A stretch of 64,000 bases of DNA from Candidatus Gastranaerophilales bacterium (GCA_910586855.1 CAJUJH010000001.1:620001-684000); one strand, 5' to 3'. Shown: positions 42,557 through 51,579, numbered from the stretch's first letter. Made by a program: numbers and translations. The notes: generated by a model from the sequence alone, not told the origin.

Positions 42557-42766
42557 ATGAGTAAAATCGCTAAAACCCCTATAGATACTGAAATTCACAA
42601 TAAACTAATAAATAAAATAATATGCATTGAAGATAAATTTTTAGAAATTGAATCGGTCGCAAAAACTGTCTGTATCTGGGCAAAAGAGAATGATTATGAG
42701 CTTATTCCTATTGTAAAAATTTTGGACAATAAAATAAAAGAAATGGCAAAAATTCTTTGCGGATAA
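42557..42766 (+). CDS. Small hypothetical protein, 69 residues
   Basis: A helical soluble protein (IDTEIHNKLINKIICIEDKF, ending KEMAKILCG) with a good AAGAAGGAA ribosome-binding site before ATG. Divergent from the XRE regulator. No family recognised. Confidence 0.6.
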   Translation: MSKIAKTPIDTEIHNKLINKIICIEDKFLEIESVAKTVCIWAKENDYELIPIVKILDNKIKEMAKILCG

Positions 42767-43214
42767 AAATGTTAAGTAAACTTTGCAAAAATTAATATTC
42801 TTAATAATTTTCCTGCTGTATAAATAACCTTGCTGCATTTTGATATACAAAGTATATATTTTGCGTTGAAATTTCGGAAGAAATAAAAGTAATATATTGC
42901 AGCCAAAAATCCTATAAAGCTTTGTAATTACTAATTTTTAGCTGTCATAAACAAGGCACACTCTTTCTTTATAGCGGTTTGCCGGTAAAACTTGTTTTTG
43001 AATGTTTAATTTTTACAAAATAGTATGTCGAAAAATTGGTAAAGAGCCTTATGGGGGCTGTAATATCAGCTGTCTTAACGTTACAACCCTTTGTCTTATC
43101 TGCATTTTAGCCGGTTTGCCTTTAAAAAATACAAAATAACATAACTGCTATACTAAAAACCTTACCCTATCTGTGTTTGATGGGTAAGGCTTTTAGTATG
43201 TTATAAAATTTCAC
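42767..43214. other. Intergenic region with repeated GGTTTGCC elements
   Basis: About 450 bp without a convincing gene. TAGCGGTTTGCCGGTAAAA (42972-42990) and TTAGCCGGTTTGCCTTTAAAA (43108-43128) are related direct repeats 136 bp apart. A 45-codon frame (43002-43139, start MFNFYKIVCRK, Cys-rich hydrophobic end) lies between them but has no ribosome-binding site. The right end holds the thrS terminator. Confidence 0.35.
43150..43200 (-). terminator. Terminator of thrS
   Basis: CCTTACCC (43160-43167) pairs with GGGTAAGG (43182-43189), and TATACTAAAA pairs with TTTTAGTAT outside it, giving a stem of almost 19 bp with T-rich flanks on the minus strand. Confidence 0.85.
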
Positions 43215-44996
43215 CTATTCCACAATGGATTTTCCCTTGGAAGCTATCTCGTCTTCAAGCTTTTGGACAAATTCATCAAAGTTAAACGTGCCGATAGGTC
43301 CTCGGCCTCTGGCTCTTACGGCTACTGTATTGTCTGCAATTTCCTTGTCACCTACAACAAGCACGTATGGGATTTTCTTATTTTGCAAACAATCTCTGAT
43401 TTTGTGGTTCATAGATTCAGACCTGTCATCTAATTCCACCCTGATGCCTTTGTCCTTCATCTTTTTAAATAGTGCTTCGCACGCTTCAAGATGTCTGTCT
43501 GCGATGGGCACGATTGCAGCTTGTTTTGGGTTCAGCCAGGTTGGGAAAGCGCCTGCATAGTGCTCGGTTAAGATGCCATGAAATCTTTCCATTGACCCGA
43601 ATACAACTCTGTGAAGCATTATCGGGGTCTTTAATTCGCCATCTTTATCTTGATATTTTAAATCAAATCTGATAGGTAAGTTGAAATCAAGCTGAATTGT
43701 AGCACACTGCCAGGTTCTGCCGATTGCATCTTTAAATTTAAAGTCAATTTTTGGACCGTAAAATGCGCCGTCACCTTCATTTATGTCATATTTCATTCCG
43801 CGCTTATCAAGTGCTTCTTTAAGCCCTGCTTCTGCCATATTCCAGTGCTCTAAATCACCTACATAGCTTTCAGGACGGGTAGAAAGCTCTACTTCAAAGC
43901 TCATATTAAAGATACTCATTGCATCTTGGACAAAATCAATAATCTCATTTATTTCATTTACAATCTGTTCAGGGGTGCAGAAAATATGCGCATCATCCTG
44001 TGTAAACCCTTGTACACGGGTCAAACCGCCGAGTGCACCTGATTTTTCTTTTCTATAAACCGTGCCAAGTTCTGCCATTCTAATTGGTAAATCACGGTAT
44101 GAGCGCCTTTGAGAGGCATAAATCAAGATGTGGAAAGGGCAATTCATCGGTTTTATGATGAATTGGTCATCATCTTCATTTTCTTTTTGAACAAAAAACA
44201 TATTTTCTCTGTAGTGGTCAATATGCCCGGAAACCTCCCACAACTTGCTTTTTGCAATTTGAGGAGTATTTACAATAACATACCCTCTTTTTCTATGTTC
44301 TTCTCTCCAGTAATTTTCAATATTTTCGCGCACTACAGCTAAATTTGGGTGCCATAATACAAGCCCTGCGCCAATTTCATCATGTACGGAAAATAAATCT
44401 AATTCTTTGCCAAGCTTTCTATGGTCGCGCCTTTTAGCCTCTTCCAGCATATCGAGATAGGCTTTAAGCTCGTCTTTAGAAGGGAACGCTGTTGCATAAA
44501 TTCTTTGCAGCATTTTATTTTTTTCAGACCCTCTCCAATAGGCGCCTGCTACTGATAGAAGCTTAAAAGCCTTGATTTTTCTGGTATTTTCAAGGTGCGG
44601 ACCGGAGCAAAGGTCATTAAATAAAACATTTCCATCTTTGTCTTTAGTTAAATAAAGAGTAGGATTGTCATTTTTGTGCTCTTCCAAAAGTTCAGCCTTA
44701 TAAATTTCACCTTGTTTTTTAAACTCATCTATTTGAGCCTGAACATCAGGAATGACGTATCTTTCAAACCTTAAATCCATCTCAACGAGGCGTTTCATCT
44801 CTTTTTCAATTGCAGCAAAATCCTCTTCTTTTAAGGTAGCGCCTTCTATATCAAAATCGTAATAAAAACCGTTATCAATGGCTGGACCTATTGCAAGCTT
44901 TGCATTTGGGTATAAATTTTGAACAGCCTGCGCCATAATGTGCGAGCATGAGTGTCTCAAAGTGTGCAATTCAGCTAAATTATCCTTATTTTCCAT
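43215..44996 (-). CDS. thrS: Threonine--tRNA ligase lacking the TGS domain
   Basis: A 593-residue class II synthetase. It begins directly at the editing domain (HTLRHSCSHIMAQAV, zinc-like HxxxH; GPAIDNGFYYDFD), so the N-terminal TGS domain of about 60 residues is absent, as in cyanobacterial ThrRS. The catalytic core has MNCPFHILIY with a zinc ligand, RMAELGTVYRKEKSGALGGLTRVQGFTQDDAH, and HRVVFGSMERF. The anticodon-binding domain closes the protein. AGAGGAAGA precedes ATG. No T-box or leader attenuator is evident upstream. Confidence 0.97.
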   Translation of the reverse strand: MENKDNLAELHTLRHSCSHIMAQAVQNLYPNAKLAIGPAIDNGFYYDFDIEGATLKEEDFAAIEKEMKRLVEMDLRFERYVIPDVQAQIDEFKKQGEIYKAELLEEHKNDNPTLYLTKDKDGNVLFNDLCSGPHLENTRKIKAFKLLSVAGAYWRGSEKNKMLQRIYATAFPSKDELKAYLDMLEEAKRRDHRKLGKELDLFSVHDEIGAGLVLWHPNLAVVRENIENYWREEHRKRGYVIVNTPQIAKSKLWEVSGHIDHYRENMFFVQKENEDDDQFIIKPMNCPFHILIYASQRRSYRDLPIRMAELGTVYRKEKSGALGGLTRVQGFTQDDAHIFCTPEQIVNEINEIIDFVQDAMSIFNMSFEVELSTRPESYVGDLEHWNMAEAGLKEALDKRGMKYDINEGDGAFYGPKIDFKFKDAIGRTWQCATIQLDFNLPIRFDLKYQDKDGELKTPIMLHRVVFGSMERFHGILTEHYAGAFPTWLNPKQAAIVPIADRHLEACEALFKKMKDKGIRVELDDRSESMNHKIRDCLQNKKIPYVLVVGDKEIADNTVAVRARGRGPIGTFNFDEFVQKLEDEIASKGKSIVE

Positions 44997-45084
44997 AACA
45001 AATCTTCCTCTTTATTTGTTTAAAATTCTGTTAAAATTTTATCACAAAAAAAGAAGGGAATAAAATAAGAACTGATTTTTTATA

Positions 45085-45735
45085 CTAATTTTTAGGCAAA
45101 ATGTATTCTAAAACAACATTTAAAACGCCTCTGCTGTCTTTTTCTTTTGAAATAAGGCGGTACTCAGCCCCTTTCGGGAAAACAACTTCCCCGCCATGCT
45201 CCATATTTCTTGAGATTTTTACACCTTTGGGGACATGAATTTCAAACATCATATTTTTATCAAGCCCGCCAGACCAATGCTCTGCAAGTTCTTTTTTAAA
45301 AGCCCCATAGCTGTAAGCTTTATCGGGAACTACTATATCTCCTGTGTTTGCAGCCTCAATAATGTGGAAATCTTCATTAAAACGCTTTATAACAGGATGT
45401 TCGCTACGCCCTCTGTAAAATACAAAATCATCTTCAAGCAGCGGAAGTTTTTGAAAGCTTTCATCAAGTTTTTCAGCTACATTTAATGCCCATTTATCTT
45501 CTTCGTCAAGAGGCTGTCCTTTTTCAAGCCTGTTTAATGCATATCTTATGTTGCTGTTATATCCGTTAATTTTATGGTGTTTCGGCACCTGGGTTGTGCT
45601 ATCGGTAAACGGATAAAGGGCTTTTTTAACACTTTGGCTGAAATTTACCGTATCTTTTTCTAAAACCCCAGTATTAAATTTTGGTGCAGCATCCGCTATA
45701 TTTTGTGTGCAGGCTTTCTTTGAAAATGCCTGCAA
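45085..45735 (-). CDS. ADP-ribosyltransferase-like protein
   Basis: A 216-residue protein with the outline of the ADP-ribosyltransferase exoenzyme fold: FVFYRGRS (NAD-binding Arg), a helical segment AFKKELAEHW, then FEIHVPKGVKI and GGEVVFPKGAEYRL. In active members the last block carries [E/Q]-x-E before VxFPxG; here the first acid is replaced by Gly (GGE), leaving the catalytic Glu. Activity is therefore uncertain. The start is a TTG at 45735 with AAGGG about 12 nt upstream; no ATG is available in the 55 bp of open frame above it. It could be an effector or toxin, or a decayed phage ART. Confidence 0.55.
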   Translation of the reverse strand: MQAFSKKACTQNIADAAPKFNTGVLEKDTVNFSQSVKKALYPFTDSTTQVPKHHKINGYNSNIRYALNRLEKGQPLDEEDKWALNVAEKLDESFQKLPLLEDDFVFYRGRSEHPVIKRFNEDFHIIEAANTGDIVVPDKAYSYGAFKKELAEHWSGGLDKNMMFEIHVPKGVKISRNMEHGGEVVFPKGAEYRLISKEKDSRGVLNVVLEYILPKN

Positions 45736-45873
45736 GCTTGTATTTATCCCTTGTGTTAATTTTGTTAAGTTTATTCCAATTATTAAATCTCAAAAACTAA
45801 CCCATACTATTATAAAAATAAATTTTTTTTAAAATTGCCTTCCCCCGGTTGTCAAAAATACATAAAAAAAATG

Positions 45874-45912
45874 CCGCCTTCCTTTTAAAATTGGGAGGTG
45901 GCGGAATTTTTT
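45874..45912 (-). terminator. Hairpin terminator
   Basis: CCGCC (45874-45878) pairs with GGCGG (45900-45904) with additional CC/GG pairs inside. It is flanked by A8 on the left and T6 on the right, so on the minus strand it ends the 56-residue gene at 45943 and could also act on the plus strand. Confidence 0.7.
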
Positions 45913-45942
45913 CTACTCCATAATCCATCTTTGATTAATTTT

Positions 45943-46113
45943 TTATTTACACCTAAAGTTCATAACAGCTTTGTTATTCAATGCAATCAGCTCCATTGAA
46001 TTCCAAAATTCATTAGGTGATAATGTCGACTTGGCATCAAGATTTACTGTTACTTTTGAAGCATACATCTGTGCCAGCTTTTTATCAATGCTATCAGTTG
46101 GTCGAACTGCCAT
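45943..46113 (-). CDS. Small hypothetical protein, 56 residues
   Basis: The frame starts MAVRPTDSIDKKLAQMYASK, has a middle LSPNEFWNSMELIALN and ends MNFRCK. Codon use looks like neighbouring genes, and a strong terminator follows about 40 bp after the stop, which supports it being expressed. No recognised family. The upstream ribosome-binding site is weak. Confidence 0.5.
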   Translation of the reverse strand: MAVRPTDSIDKKLAQMYASKVTVNLDAKSTLSPNEFWNSMELIALNNKAVMNFRCK

Positions 46114-46223
46114 TATTTACTGTCTTTCAATAAACTCGTCTTACATATATATAAAGTAAATAAATGTTATCTAATTTCAGAAAAAAACTCTTTTGTTACA
46201 TTAGTTTACAAAACTCTAAACCT

Positions 46224-46252
46224 TTGCTATATAGTGCTTTTAATGCTACAAT
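46224..46252 (+). promoter_or_regulatory. Promoter of ROK kinase gene
   Basis: TTGCTA (46224-46229), 17-bp spacer, TACAAT (46247-46252). Its -35 overlaps a TTTGCTATATAGTGC sequence resembling a recurrent element seen near 29380, 32440 and 37086. Confidence 0.6.
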
Positions 46253-46288
46253 TGTTTTAAAATAAAATATTATTGGAGAGGAAAATTT

Positions 46289-47239
46289 ATGAAAAAGTAC
46301 AGAATCGGTGTTGATATAGGCGGTACAAATATTAAAATCGCCCTTGTTGATATGGATGGAAAAATAGTTTATTCAAACACTACGCCAACCCGTGCAGATA
46401 TGGGCTATGAACACACTTTGGGCAATATTAAGCTTGCAATTTCTGATTTAATGAAGGAATCAAACCAAAATAAAAATACAATTGAAGCAATAGGCTTTGG
46501 TTTCCCGGGGCAAATCGATTATCAGGCAGGTGTTGTAAGGTTGCTGCCAAACATGCCGGGCTGGGTTGATATTCCTGTAGCAGATATTATGCAAAAGGAA
46601 TTTGGTATTGTAACAAAGCTTGATAATGACGTTCGTGTAGCTACTTTGGGTGAATTAAAATACGGTGCCGGGAAAGGCTGCCAAAACCTTGTATGTATAA
46701 CGGTTGGAACAGGTATTGGTTCAGGACTTGTTATAAATGGTAAGCTTGCACGCGGAGCTAAAAATGCTGCAGGCGAAATCGGGCATATTAAAATGTCTAT
46801 GGGAGATGGTCCTCTTTGCGGCTGCGGTGATTTTGCATGCTTTGAAGCTTATGCTTCAGGTCCTGCTATTGTGCAGATGGCAAAAGAATATATTATGGGC
46901 GGCAAATCTTCTAAATTTAAAGAGCTTGCAACAGAAGAATTAAGCCCCTATATTGTAGCTCAGGCAGCACTCCAGGGTGATGTTGTTGCAAGACAAATCT
47001 ATAGAAAAATAGGCGAAACAATCGGTTTAGGCTTAACCTCCGTTATTAATCTTTTAAATCCTGAAAAAGTAATTATAGGCGGCGGTGTAGCAGATGCAGG
47101 CGACATTCTTTTTAATCCTATAAGAGAAGTGGTTCAAAAAAGAGCCATGCCAATTCAGGCATCTTCTGTTGAAATTGTACATGCAGAGCTTGGCAACACA
47201 GCCGGCGTAATAGGTGCCAGCCTTTTGATAGAAAGCTAA
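46289..47239 (+). CDS. ROK-family glucokinase-like sugar kinase
   Basis: A 316-residue ROK protein. Phosphate motif DIGGTNIKIALVD, GFGFPGQID, NDVRVATLGE with the catalytic Asp, VTVGTGIGSG, and the zinc cluster GPLCGCGDFACFEAYASG. It lacks an N-terminal HTH, so it is a kinase rather than a repressor. It most likely phosphorylates glucose, which would feed the glycogen system represented by the debranching enzyme. GGAGAGG precedes ATG. It is followed by an intrinsic terminator. Confidence 0.9.
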   Translation: MKKYRIGVDIGGTNIKIALVDMDGKIVYSNTTPTRADMGYEHTLGNIKLAISDLMKESNQNKNTIEAIGFGFPGQIDYQAGVVRLLPNMPGWVDIPVADIMQKEFGIVTKLDNDVRVATLGELKYGAGKGCQNLVCITVGTGIGSGLVINGKLARGAKNAAGEIGHIKMSMGDGPLCGCGDFACFEAYASGPAIVQMAKEYIMGGKSSKFKELATEELSPYIVAQAALQGDVVARQIYRKIGETIGLGLTSVINLLNPEKVIIGGGVADAGDILFNPIREVVQKRAMPIQASSVEIVHAELGNTAGVIGASLLIES

Positions 47240-47270
47240 ATCCGTACAAAACCAACAAATATAATATATT

Positions 47271-47303
47271 AAATGCCGGATTTTAAATTAATCCGGCATT
47301 TTT
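47271..47303 (+). terminator. Intrinsic terminator of the ROK gene
   Basis: AAATGCCGGATT and AATCCGGCATTT form a 12-bp stem followed by T residues. Confidence 0.9.
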
Positions 47304-47371
47304 AAACTAAACGTACTTAAAATTTACTACTTTTTTCTTTCTAAAATGTAATTTTAAGCTACAATTATTAT

Positions 47372-47401
47372 ATGGAAAAAAGTATGGAACTATTAAATTA
47401 A
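47372..47401 (+). CDS. Nine-codon upstream ORF coupled to holA
   Basis: ATG at 47372 encodes MEKSMELLN and stops in TAATG, overlapping the holA start by one base. TACAAT (47360-47365) is 6 nt before this ATG, so the mini-ORF would be at the 5' end of a leaderless mRNA. holA itself has no Shine-Dalgarno sequence, so reinitiation after the mini-ORF is plausible. Confidence 0.4.
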   Translation: MEKSMELLN

Positions 47402-48408
47402 TGCCTGTATATTTATTTTGGGGTGATGAAGATTTCACACTTGAAAATGAAATAAAAACAATAAAAGATGAGGTGCTGGATACTTCAAGCGGTATTGAAA
47501 TTTCACCTTTAAATTACAGGTGTCTTGATAACCCTGATTTTAAAGCCTTAATTGATGCACTTCGAAGCCAGCCTATGATGTTTGGCGATGTTGTCTATAA
47601 AATAAGGGCTGATAAATATTTTCTTGAAACCACAAAAAAAGTAAAACTTGATGATAAGCAGACAGAAGAAGTTATAAAAGCGCTTGAAATGGTATCAGAT
47701 AGGGTACATATAATTTTAACCTGCCCTATTGAGCGAAATGACAGAAAAAAACCTGACTCAAGGAAAAAACTTTATAAAGCTGTTCAAAAATTCGGCTCAA
47801 TCAAAGAATTTCCAAGTTTTAAGGCATATGAAGAATATAAAATTCTCCCGATTTTAAAAACAATGGTGCAAAAAGCAAAATTAAAAGCTGATAATAATAT
47901 TTTAACTATGCTGATAAGACAGGTGGGTCCTGCGCTTCGCGATTTAAATACTTCCCTTGATAAAATTAAACTTATGATTCACCCTGATAATGTTATAACT
48001 GCTGAAGTTGTTGAAAAACTTGGGGGAGAAAGTCAAAACATATTTTTAATCAATGATTTAATTATAGAAAAAAAGTTTGATAAAGCACTTTTTGAAATTT
48101 CAAATATGTTAAATAAATCCCACTATCTTGAAATTTTAGCCTTTCTTCAAAGCTCGTTTTCAAAACTTTTAACAACAAAAGTTTATGCTTCTTCTATGTC
48201 AAGCTTTGATATAGCAAGAAAAACGGGGCAAAATGAATTTGTTGTAAAAAAGAGCCTTGAAAAATTATCCAAGATAAGCTTAAAGGAACTTATCGATATT
48301 AAGCAAAACCTGACTCAAGCAGAGTTTGAAATAAAAAGCGGGATAAAAGAACCGCTCCTTGCCTTTGAGGGTGCCTTTTTTCAAAAAAGCGAAAGAGGGG
48401 CGGTATGA
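47401..48408 (+). CDS. holA: DNA polymerase III delta subunit
   Basis: A 335-residue clamp-loader subunit. N-terminal VYLFWGDEDFTLENEIK, followed by ALRSQPMMFGD and ILTCPIERNDRKKPDSRKKLYK; a central helical region and the C-terminal collar segment (LEILAFLQSSFSKLLTTKVYA, QNEFVVKKSLEKLSKIS) match HolA. It opens the beta clamp in the tau/delta/delta' complex. It overlaps holB by ATGA, giving a clamp-loader operon. Confidence 0.88.
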   Translation: MPVYLFWGDEDFTLENEIKTIKDEVLDTSSGIEISPLNYRCLDNPDFKALIDALRSQPMMFGDVVYKIRADKYFLETTKKVKLDDKQTEEVIKALEMVSDRVHIILTCPIERNDRKKPDSRKKLYKAVQKFGSIKEFPSFKAYEEYKILPILKTMVQKAKLKADNNILTMLIRQVGPALRDLNTSLDKIKLMIHPDNVITAEVVEKLGGESQNIFLINDLIIEKKFDKALFEISNMLNKSHYLEILAFLQSSFSKLLTTKVYASSMSSFDIARKTGQNEFVVKKSLEKLSKISLKELIDIKQNLTQAEFEIKSGIKEPLLAFEGAFFQKSERGAV

Positions 48409-49358
48409 TAGCAGAAATTTTAAAAAAGAAATTTCCTTTCGTTTCAAATTATTTTGAAACGATGATTAAAGATAATATTGATAAATTCCCGCAATCCATT
48501 GTTTTTGAAGGGCTTGATACAATTTCTCAGTATATGTTTTCGATGGAACTTGCAAGGATTTTAAACTGCATTGAAGATAGCACAAATCCTGATTGCAATT
48601 GTATAAATTGCAGCTGGATAAGGGAAGTTAAACACCCGAGCGTAAATATAGTTTCTCCGATAAATTTTAAAGATGATGCTTCAAAGACTGTTATATCAAT
48701 TAATCAGGCAAAAAAAGTGACAGCTTCGCTTTCTGAAACTTGCGATTACCATAGGGTTTTTATTTTCTGTGATGCTAAAATTAAACAAAAAAGTGCAGCT
48801 GAAAAGCTTTCAGATGAGGAATATAAAGATTTGGGGTTTGAATTTCCTGAAGCAGATTGGGTGCCAATGCCTTTAAATATGAAAATGTTTAAGGCGGAAG
48901 CTTCAAATTCTCTTTTAAAATCAATTGAGGAGCCTCCAAAAAGGACAACGTTTATATTTTTAGTCCAAAACAGAGAAGATTTAATTTCTACAATTGTTTC
49001 CCGCTCAAATGTTTTTAAACTGTCATCTTCAAAAAATAATTCAAATTTAAATTTGGGTGACAATCTAAAAGCTGTGCTTCAAAACTACCCGAATCTTGAT
49101 ATAAAAGAGGCGCTTCAATGCGTTGTAGATATTGAAAACATCTTAAAAACGGATGAAATTGATATTTTTGATTTTTTAAACGAGTTTCAAGGTTATATTT
49201 TAAACATGTTAAAAAATAATATAAATAACGATGCTGTATTAAAAATGCTTGAATCGCATATAAAGCTTATCCAAAAAGCAAAAAGAAGATTAAAAGCTTC
49301 AATGAGTGCAAAAGTTGTTTTAGAAAGCCTGTTTTTAGACATTGCATGCGGAGTTTAA
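48405..49358 (+). CDS. holB: DNA polymerase III delta' subunit
   Basis: A 317-residue AAA+-like clamp-loader subunit. The zinc-binding cluster DCNCINCSW near residue 65 and the sensor segment EASNSLLKSIEEPPKRTTFIFLV followed by STIVSRSNVFKLS are diagnostic. The phosphate-binding loop is degenerate, as expected for delta'. It is co-translated with holA and precedes the DUF3326 gene. Confidence 0.88.
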   Translation: MIAEILKKKFPFVSNYFETMIKDNIDKFPQSIVFEGLDTISQYMFSMELARILNCIEDSTNPDCNCINCSWIREVKHPSVNIVSPINFKDDASKTVISINQAKKVTASLSETCDYHRVFIFCDAKIKQKSAAEKLSDEEYKDLGFEFPEADWVPMPLNMKMFKAEASNSLLKSIEEPPKRTTFIFLVQNREDLISTIVSRSNVFKLSSSKNNSNLNLGDNLKAVLQNYPNLDIKEALQCVVDIENILKTDEIDIFDFLNEFQGYILNMLKNNINNDAVLKMLESHIKLIQKAKRRLKASMSAKVVLESLFLDIACGV

Positions 49359-49362
49359 TTTT

Positions 49363-50391
49363 ATGAATTATGATAAAAAAAACATAATTGCCCTGTCTAT
49401 TCCAACAGGCGTCGGCGCTGAAATTGGCGGATATGCAGGAGATGCAGGATATGTAGCAAGGGAATTTGCAAAATATTTTAAGCTTATAGTAAATCCTAAC
49501 GTTGTAAATGCAGGTATTTTAAGCGCCATAAATGATAATATGTATTATGTTGAAGGATATGCATTTGATGAATTTTTCAATGGAAAAATATGTTTAACCC
49601 CGCATATTCCGCTAAAGTTTAATAAAATCGGTGTCATATTTGATAAATCAATCCCTGAAGATATTTTAAATATTCATATTAATACAATTAATGCTGCAAA
49701 AATTGTTAAAGGGTATGATATTCCATATTTCGAGCTAACGGATGAACCTGTCGGAGTTTCCCTCAATATTGATTTAACAGGGGTTTCAACAGGGCAGGTT
49801 CAAAATGAAAAGACACTTTTTAGAGCAGCGCAAAAACTTATAAATAAAGGGTGTAATGCACTTGCTGTTGTTTGTTATTTTAATGATGAATGCGAAGATG
49901 AAAATTATAATAATGGCACAGGGGTTGACCCTATTGGCGGAATTGAGGCTGTAATTTCTCATTATTTAACAAAAGAATTTATGCTACCGTCTGCTCATTC
50001 TCCGGCATTTTCAGGCTTAGATATTTCATATAAAAAAATGAATGAAAAGGTGGCTTCAGAATTTATCTCATCTACTTATCTGCCTTGTATTTTAGACGGG
50101 CTTTCCATTGCGCCGCAACTGTGTAAGGGTGGGATAGAATTAGATAATAAGTGCATTAAAAATACAGATGTTAAATCTCTTATTGTGCCAAACGGCGCCC
50201 TTGGTTCAAAGGCTGTAATTTCGGCCTTAAAAAACGGTATAGAAGTTTGTGCTGTAAAAAATAAGACCGTACTTTCAATTGATTGCAACAAGCTTAAAGA
50301 AAATGGTATAATTAAGAGGTTAGAATATATTAAAGAATTTTCAAGCTATCAGAACTGTTTAGATTATATAAGGGATAAATATGAAAGATAA
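49363..50391 (+). CDS. DUF3326 family protein
   Basis: A 342-residue protein starting MNYDKKNIIALSIPTGVGAEIGGYAGDAG, the N-terminal signature of a family mostly found in cyanobacteria and plants. It contains CYFNDECEDENYNNGTGVDPIGGIEAVISHYL and VPNGALGSKAVISALKNGIEVCAV. Function unknown. I choose ATG 49363 with GGAG 9 nt upstream instead of a TTG 21 bp earlier inside holB. The end overlaps the prepilin gene by 11 bp. Confidence 0.85.
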   Translation: MNYDKKNIIALSIPTGVGAEIGGYAGDAGYVAREFAKYFKLIVNPNVVNAGILSAINDNMYYVEGYAFDEFFNGKICLTPHIPLKFNKIGVIFDKSIPEDILNIHINTINAAKIVKGYDIPYFELTDEPVGVSLNIDLTGVSTGQVQNEKTLFRAAQKLINKGCNALAVVCYFNDECEDENYNNGTGVDPIGGIEAVISHYLTKEFMLPSAHSPAFSGLDISYKKMNEKVASEFISSTYLPCILDGLSIAPQLCKGGIELDNKCIKNTDVKSLIVPNGALGSKAVISALKNGIEVCAVKNKTVLSIDCNKLKENGIIKRLEYIKEFSSYQNCLDYIRDKYER

Positions 50392-51517
50392 AAGGATTTC
50401 AAAACAAAAGGGCGGCTGGACACTTATGGAACTTTGTGTTGCGCTGATTGCTCTTGCAATTCTTGTAGGGATTTCAATTCAGGCAATTAAACCAAGAAAA
50501 GTTATGACAGCTCCTTTTGCATATGCAGGGTTTTATAACCTTAAACAAGCAACAACTGTTATTTTAAACAGATGTTATGAACAAGGAAGCAGCGGATTAC
50601 CGGGGTGTCAGGCAAATACTTATGAACTGCCTGCAACTGATGAATTTGCAATCGATGCTATAAAAAGCAGCCTCACTGCAGCCGGTAAAAATCCCGATAC
50701 TGCAACTTTGCAAAGTGTTCCTGAAATCTATTGTTTTGAAATTGCAAATTTATTTACACTTATCAGCGACAGCGCTGTTCAGTGCGGGCAGAATGCAGAT
50801 AAAGAAACTGTCCATACTTCACTCCCTGCATCAGGAAGTAAGGGTACTCCTAATTTCCAGGCATCAAATATGGTTGCGTACTACTTTCTTGAAGGTCCAT
50901 GGCTTGAAATTAACAAAGGGGCGCCTGAAGAAAGCAATATGACAAATATTGAAACTGCGTATTTTAAGCCTATATTTATTGATACAAACGGGGATAAAGG
51001 ACCGAATAAATTAGGTGAAGACCAATTCCCTTTAAGAATATATAAAAATGGAACAATCACACCGGGCAGCTGCCAGTTATATGATGATGAAAAAGTAGAT
51101 GGAGAAAATTATCCGGCTAATTTATATTGCCCAAGCAGAACAGTATCTGACGGTATGGGTGGTACAACACCTGTTATTGAAACAAAAAGCTGGCTTGAGT
51201 CAAATTATCCGTTCTCATACAATATGTATAGAAGCTATGTTCCTGAGGGTGCAAGCGGCGAAGACAGGGTTACAAAAGTTCTCTTTAGAGGATTGAGCTA
51301 TAAAGCTGCAGCATGTAAATCCGGAAGGGATAATGTACTTCCAAGAGAAGACTTTTGCGGAGATAATGGTGTAGATGCTGCAACAAGTGAACAAAAAAAT
51401 GACATGAATAATTTCTTGCATCTTAGTGATTGCGAAAGCGGAAATGAGGATGCATTCTGCATAAACAGAATTGCAAAACCTGCAAATCCGGGATTATTCA
51501 GACTTCCTATGATGTAA
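50381..51517 (+). CDS. Type IV prepilin-like (pseudopilin) protein
   Basis: The N-terminus KGGWTLMELCVALIALAILVGISIQ is a class III signal: cleavage after the glycine by prepilin peptidase leaves an N-terminal residue with Glu at about position 5 of the mature helix. About 340 residues of Cys-rich exported domain follow (at least nine cysteines). It probably functions in a type IV pilus or type II-like secretion or adhesion apparatus. No assembly genes are nearby. It is the last gene of the holA operon, an unusual placement for a pilin. Confidence 0.83.
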   Translation: MKDKRISKQKGGWTLMELCVALIALAILVGISIQAIKPRKVMTAPFAYAGFYNLKQATTVILNRCYEQGSSGLPGCQANTYELPATDEFAIDAIKSSLTAAGKNPDTATLQSVPEIYCFEIANLFTLISDSAVQCGQNADKETVHTSLPASGSKGTPNFQASNMVAYYFLEGPWLEINKGAPEESNMTNIETAYFKPIFIDTNGDKGPNKLGEDQFPLRIYKNGTITPGSCQLYDDEKVDGENYPANLYCPSRTVSDGMGGTTPVIETKSWLESNYPFSYNMYRSYVPEGASGEDRVTKVLFRGLSYKAAACKSGRDNVLPREDFCGDNGVDAATSEQKNDMNNFLHLSDCESGNEDAFCINRIAKPANPGLFRLPMM

Positions 51518-51541
51518 GAAATAAGGTAATAATTTTTTTTG

Positions 51542-51579
51542 AAAACTCCATGCTTTTTAATCAAAGGCATGGAGTTTTA
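51542..51579 (+). terminator. Intrinsic terminator after prepilin gene
   Basis: AAAACTCCATGC and GCATGGAGTTTT form a 12-bp stem around a 13-base loop. Confidence 0.85.

Noticed and set aside
44997..45084. T-box leader for thrS
   Set aside because: The gap is under 90 bp, with only a ribosome-binding site and no specifier loop or antiterminator.
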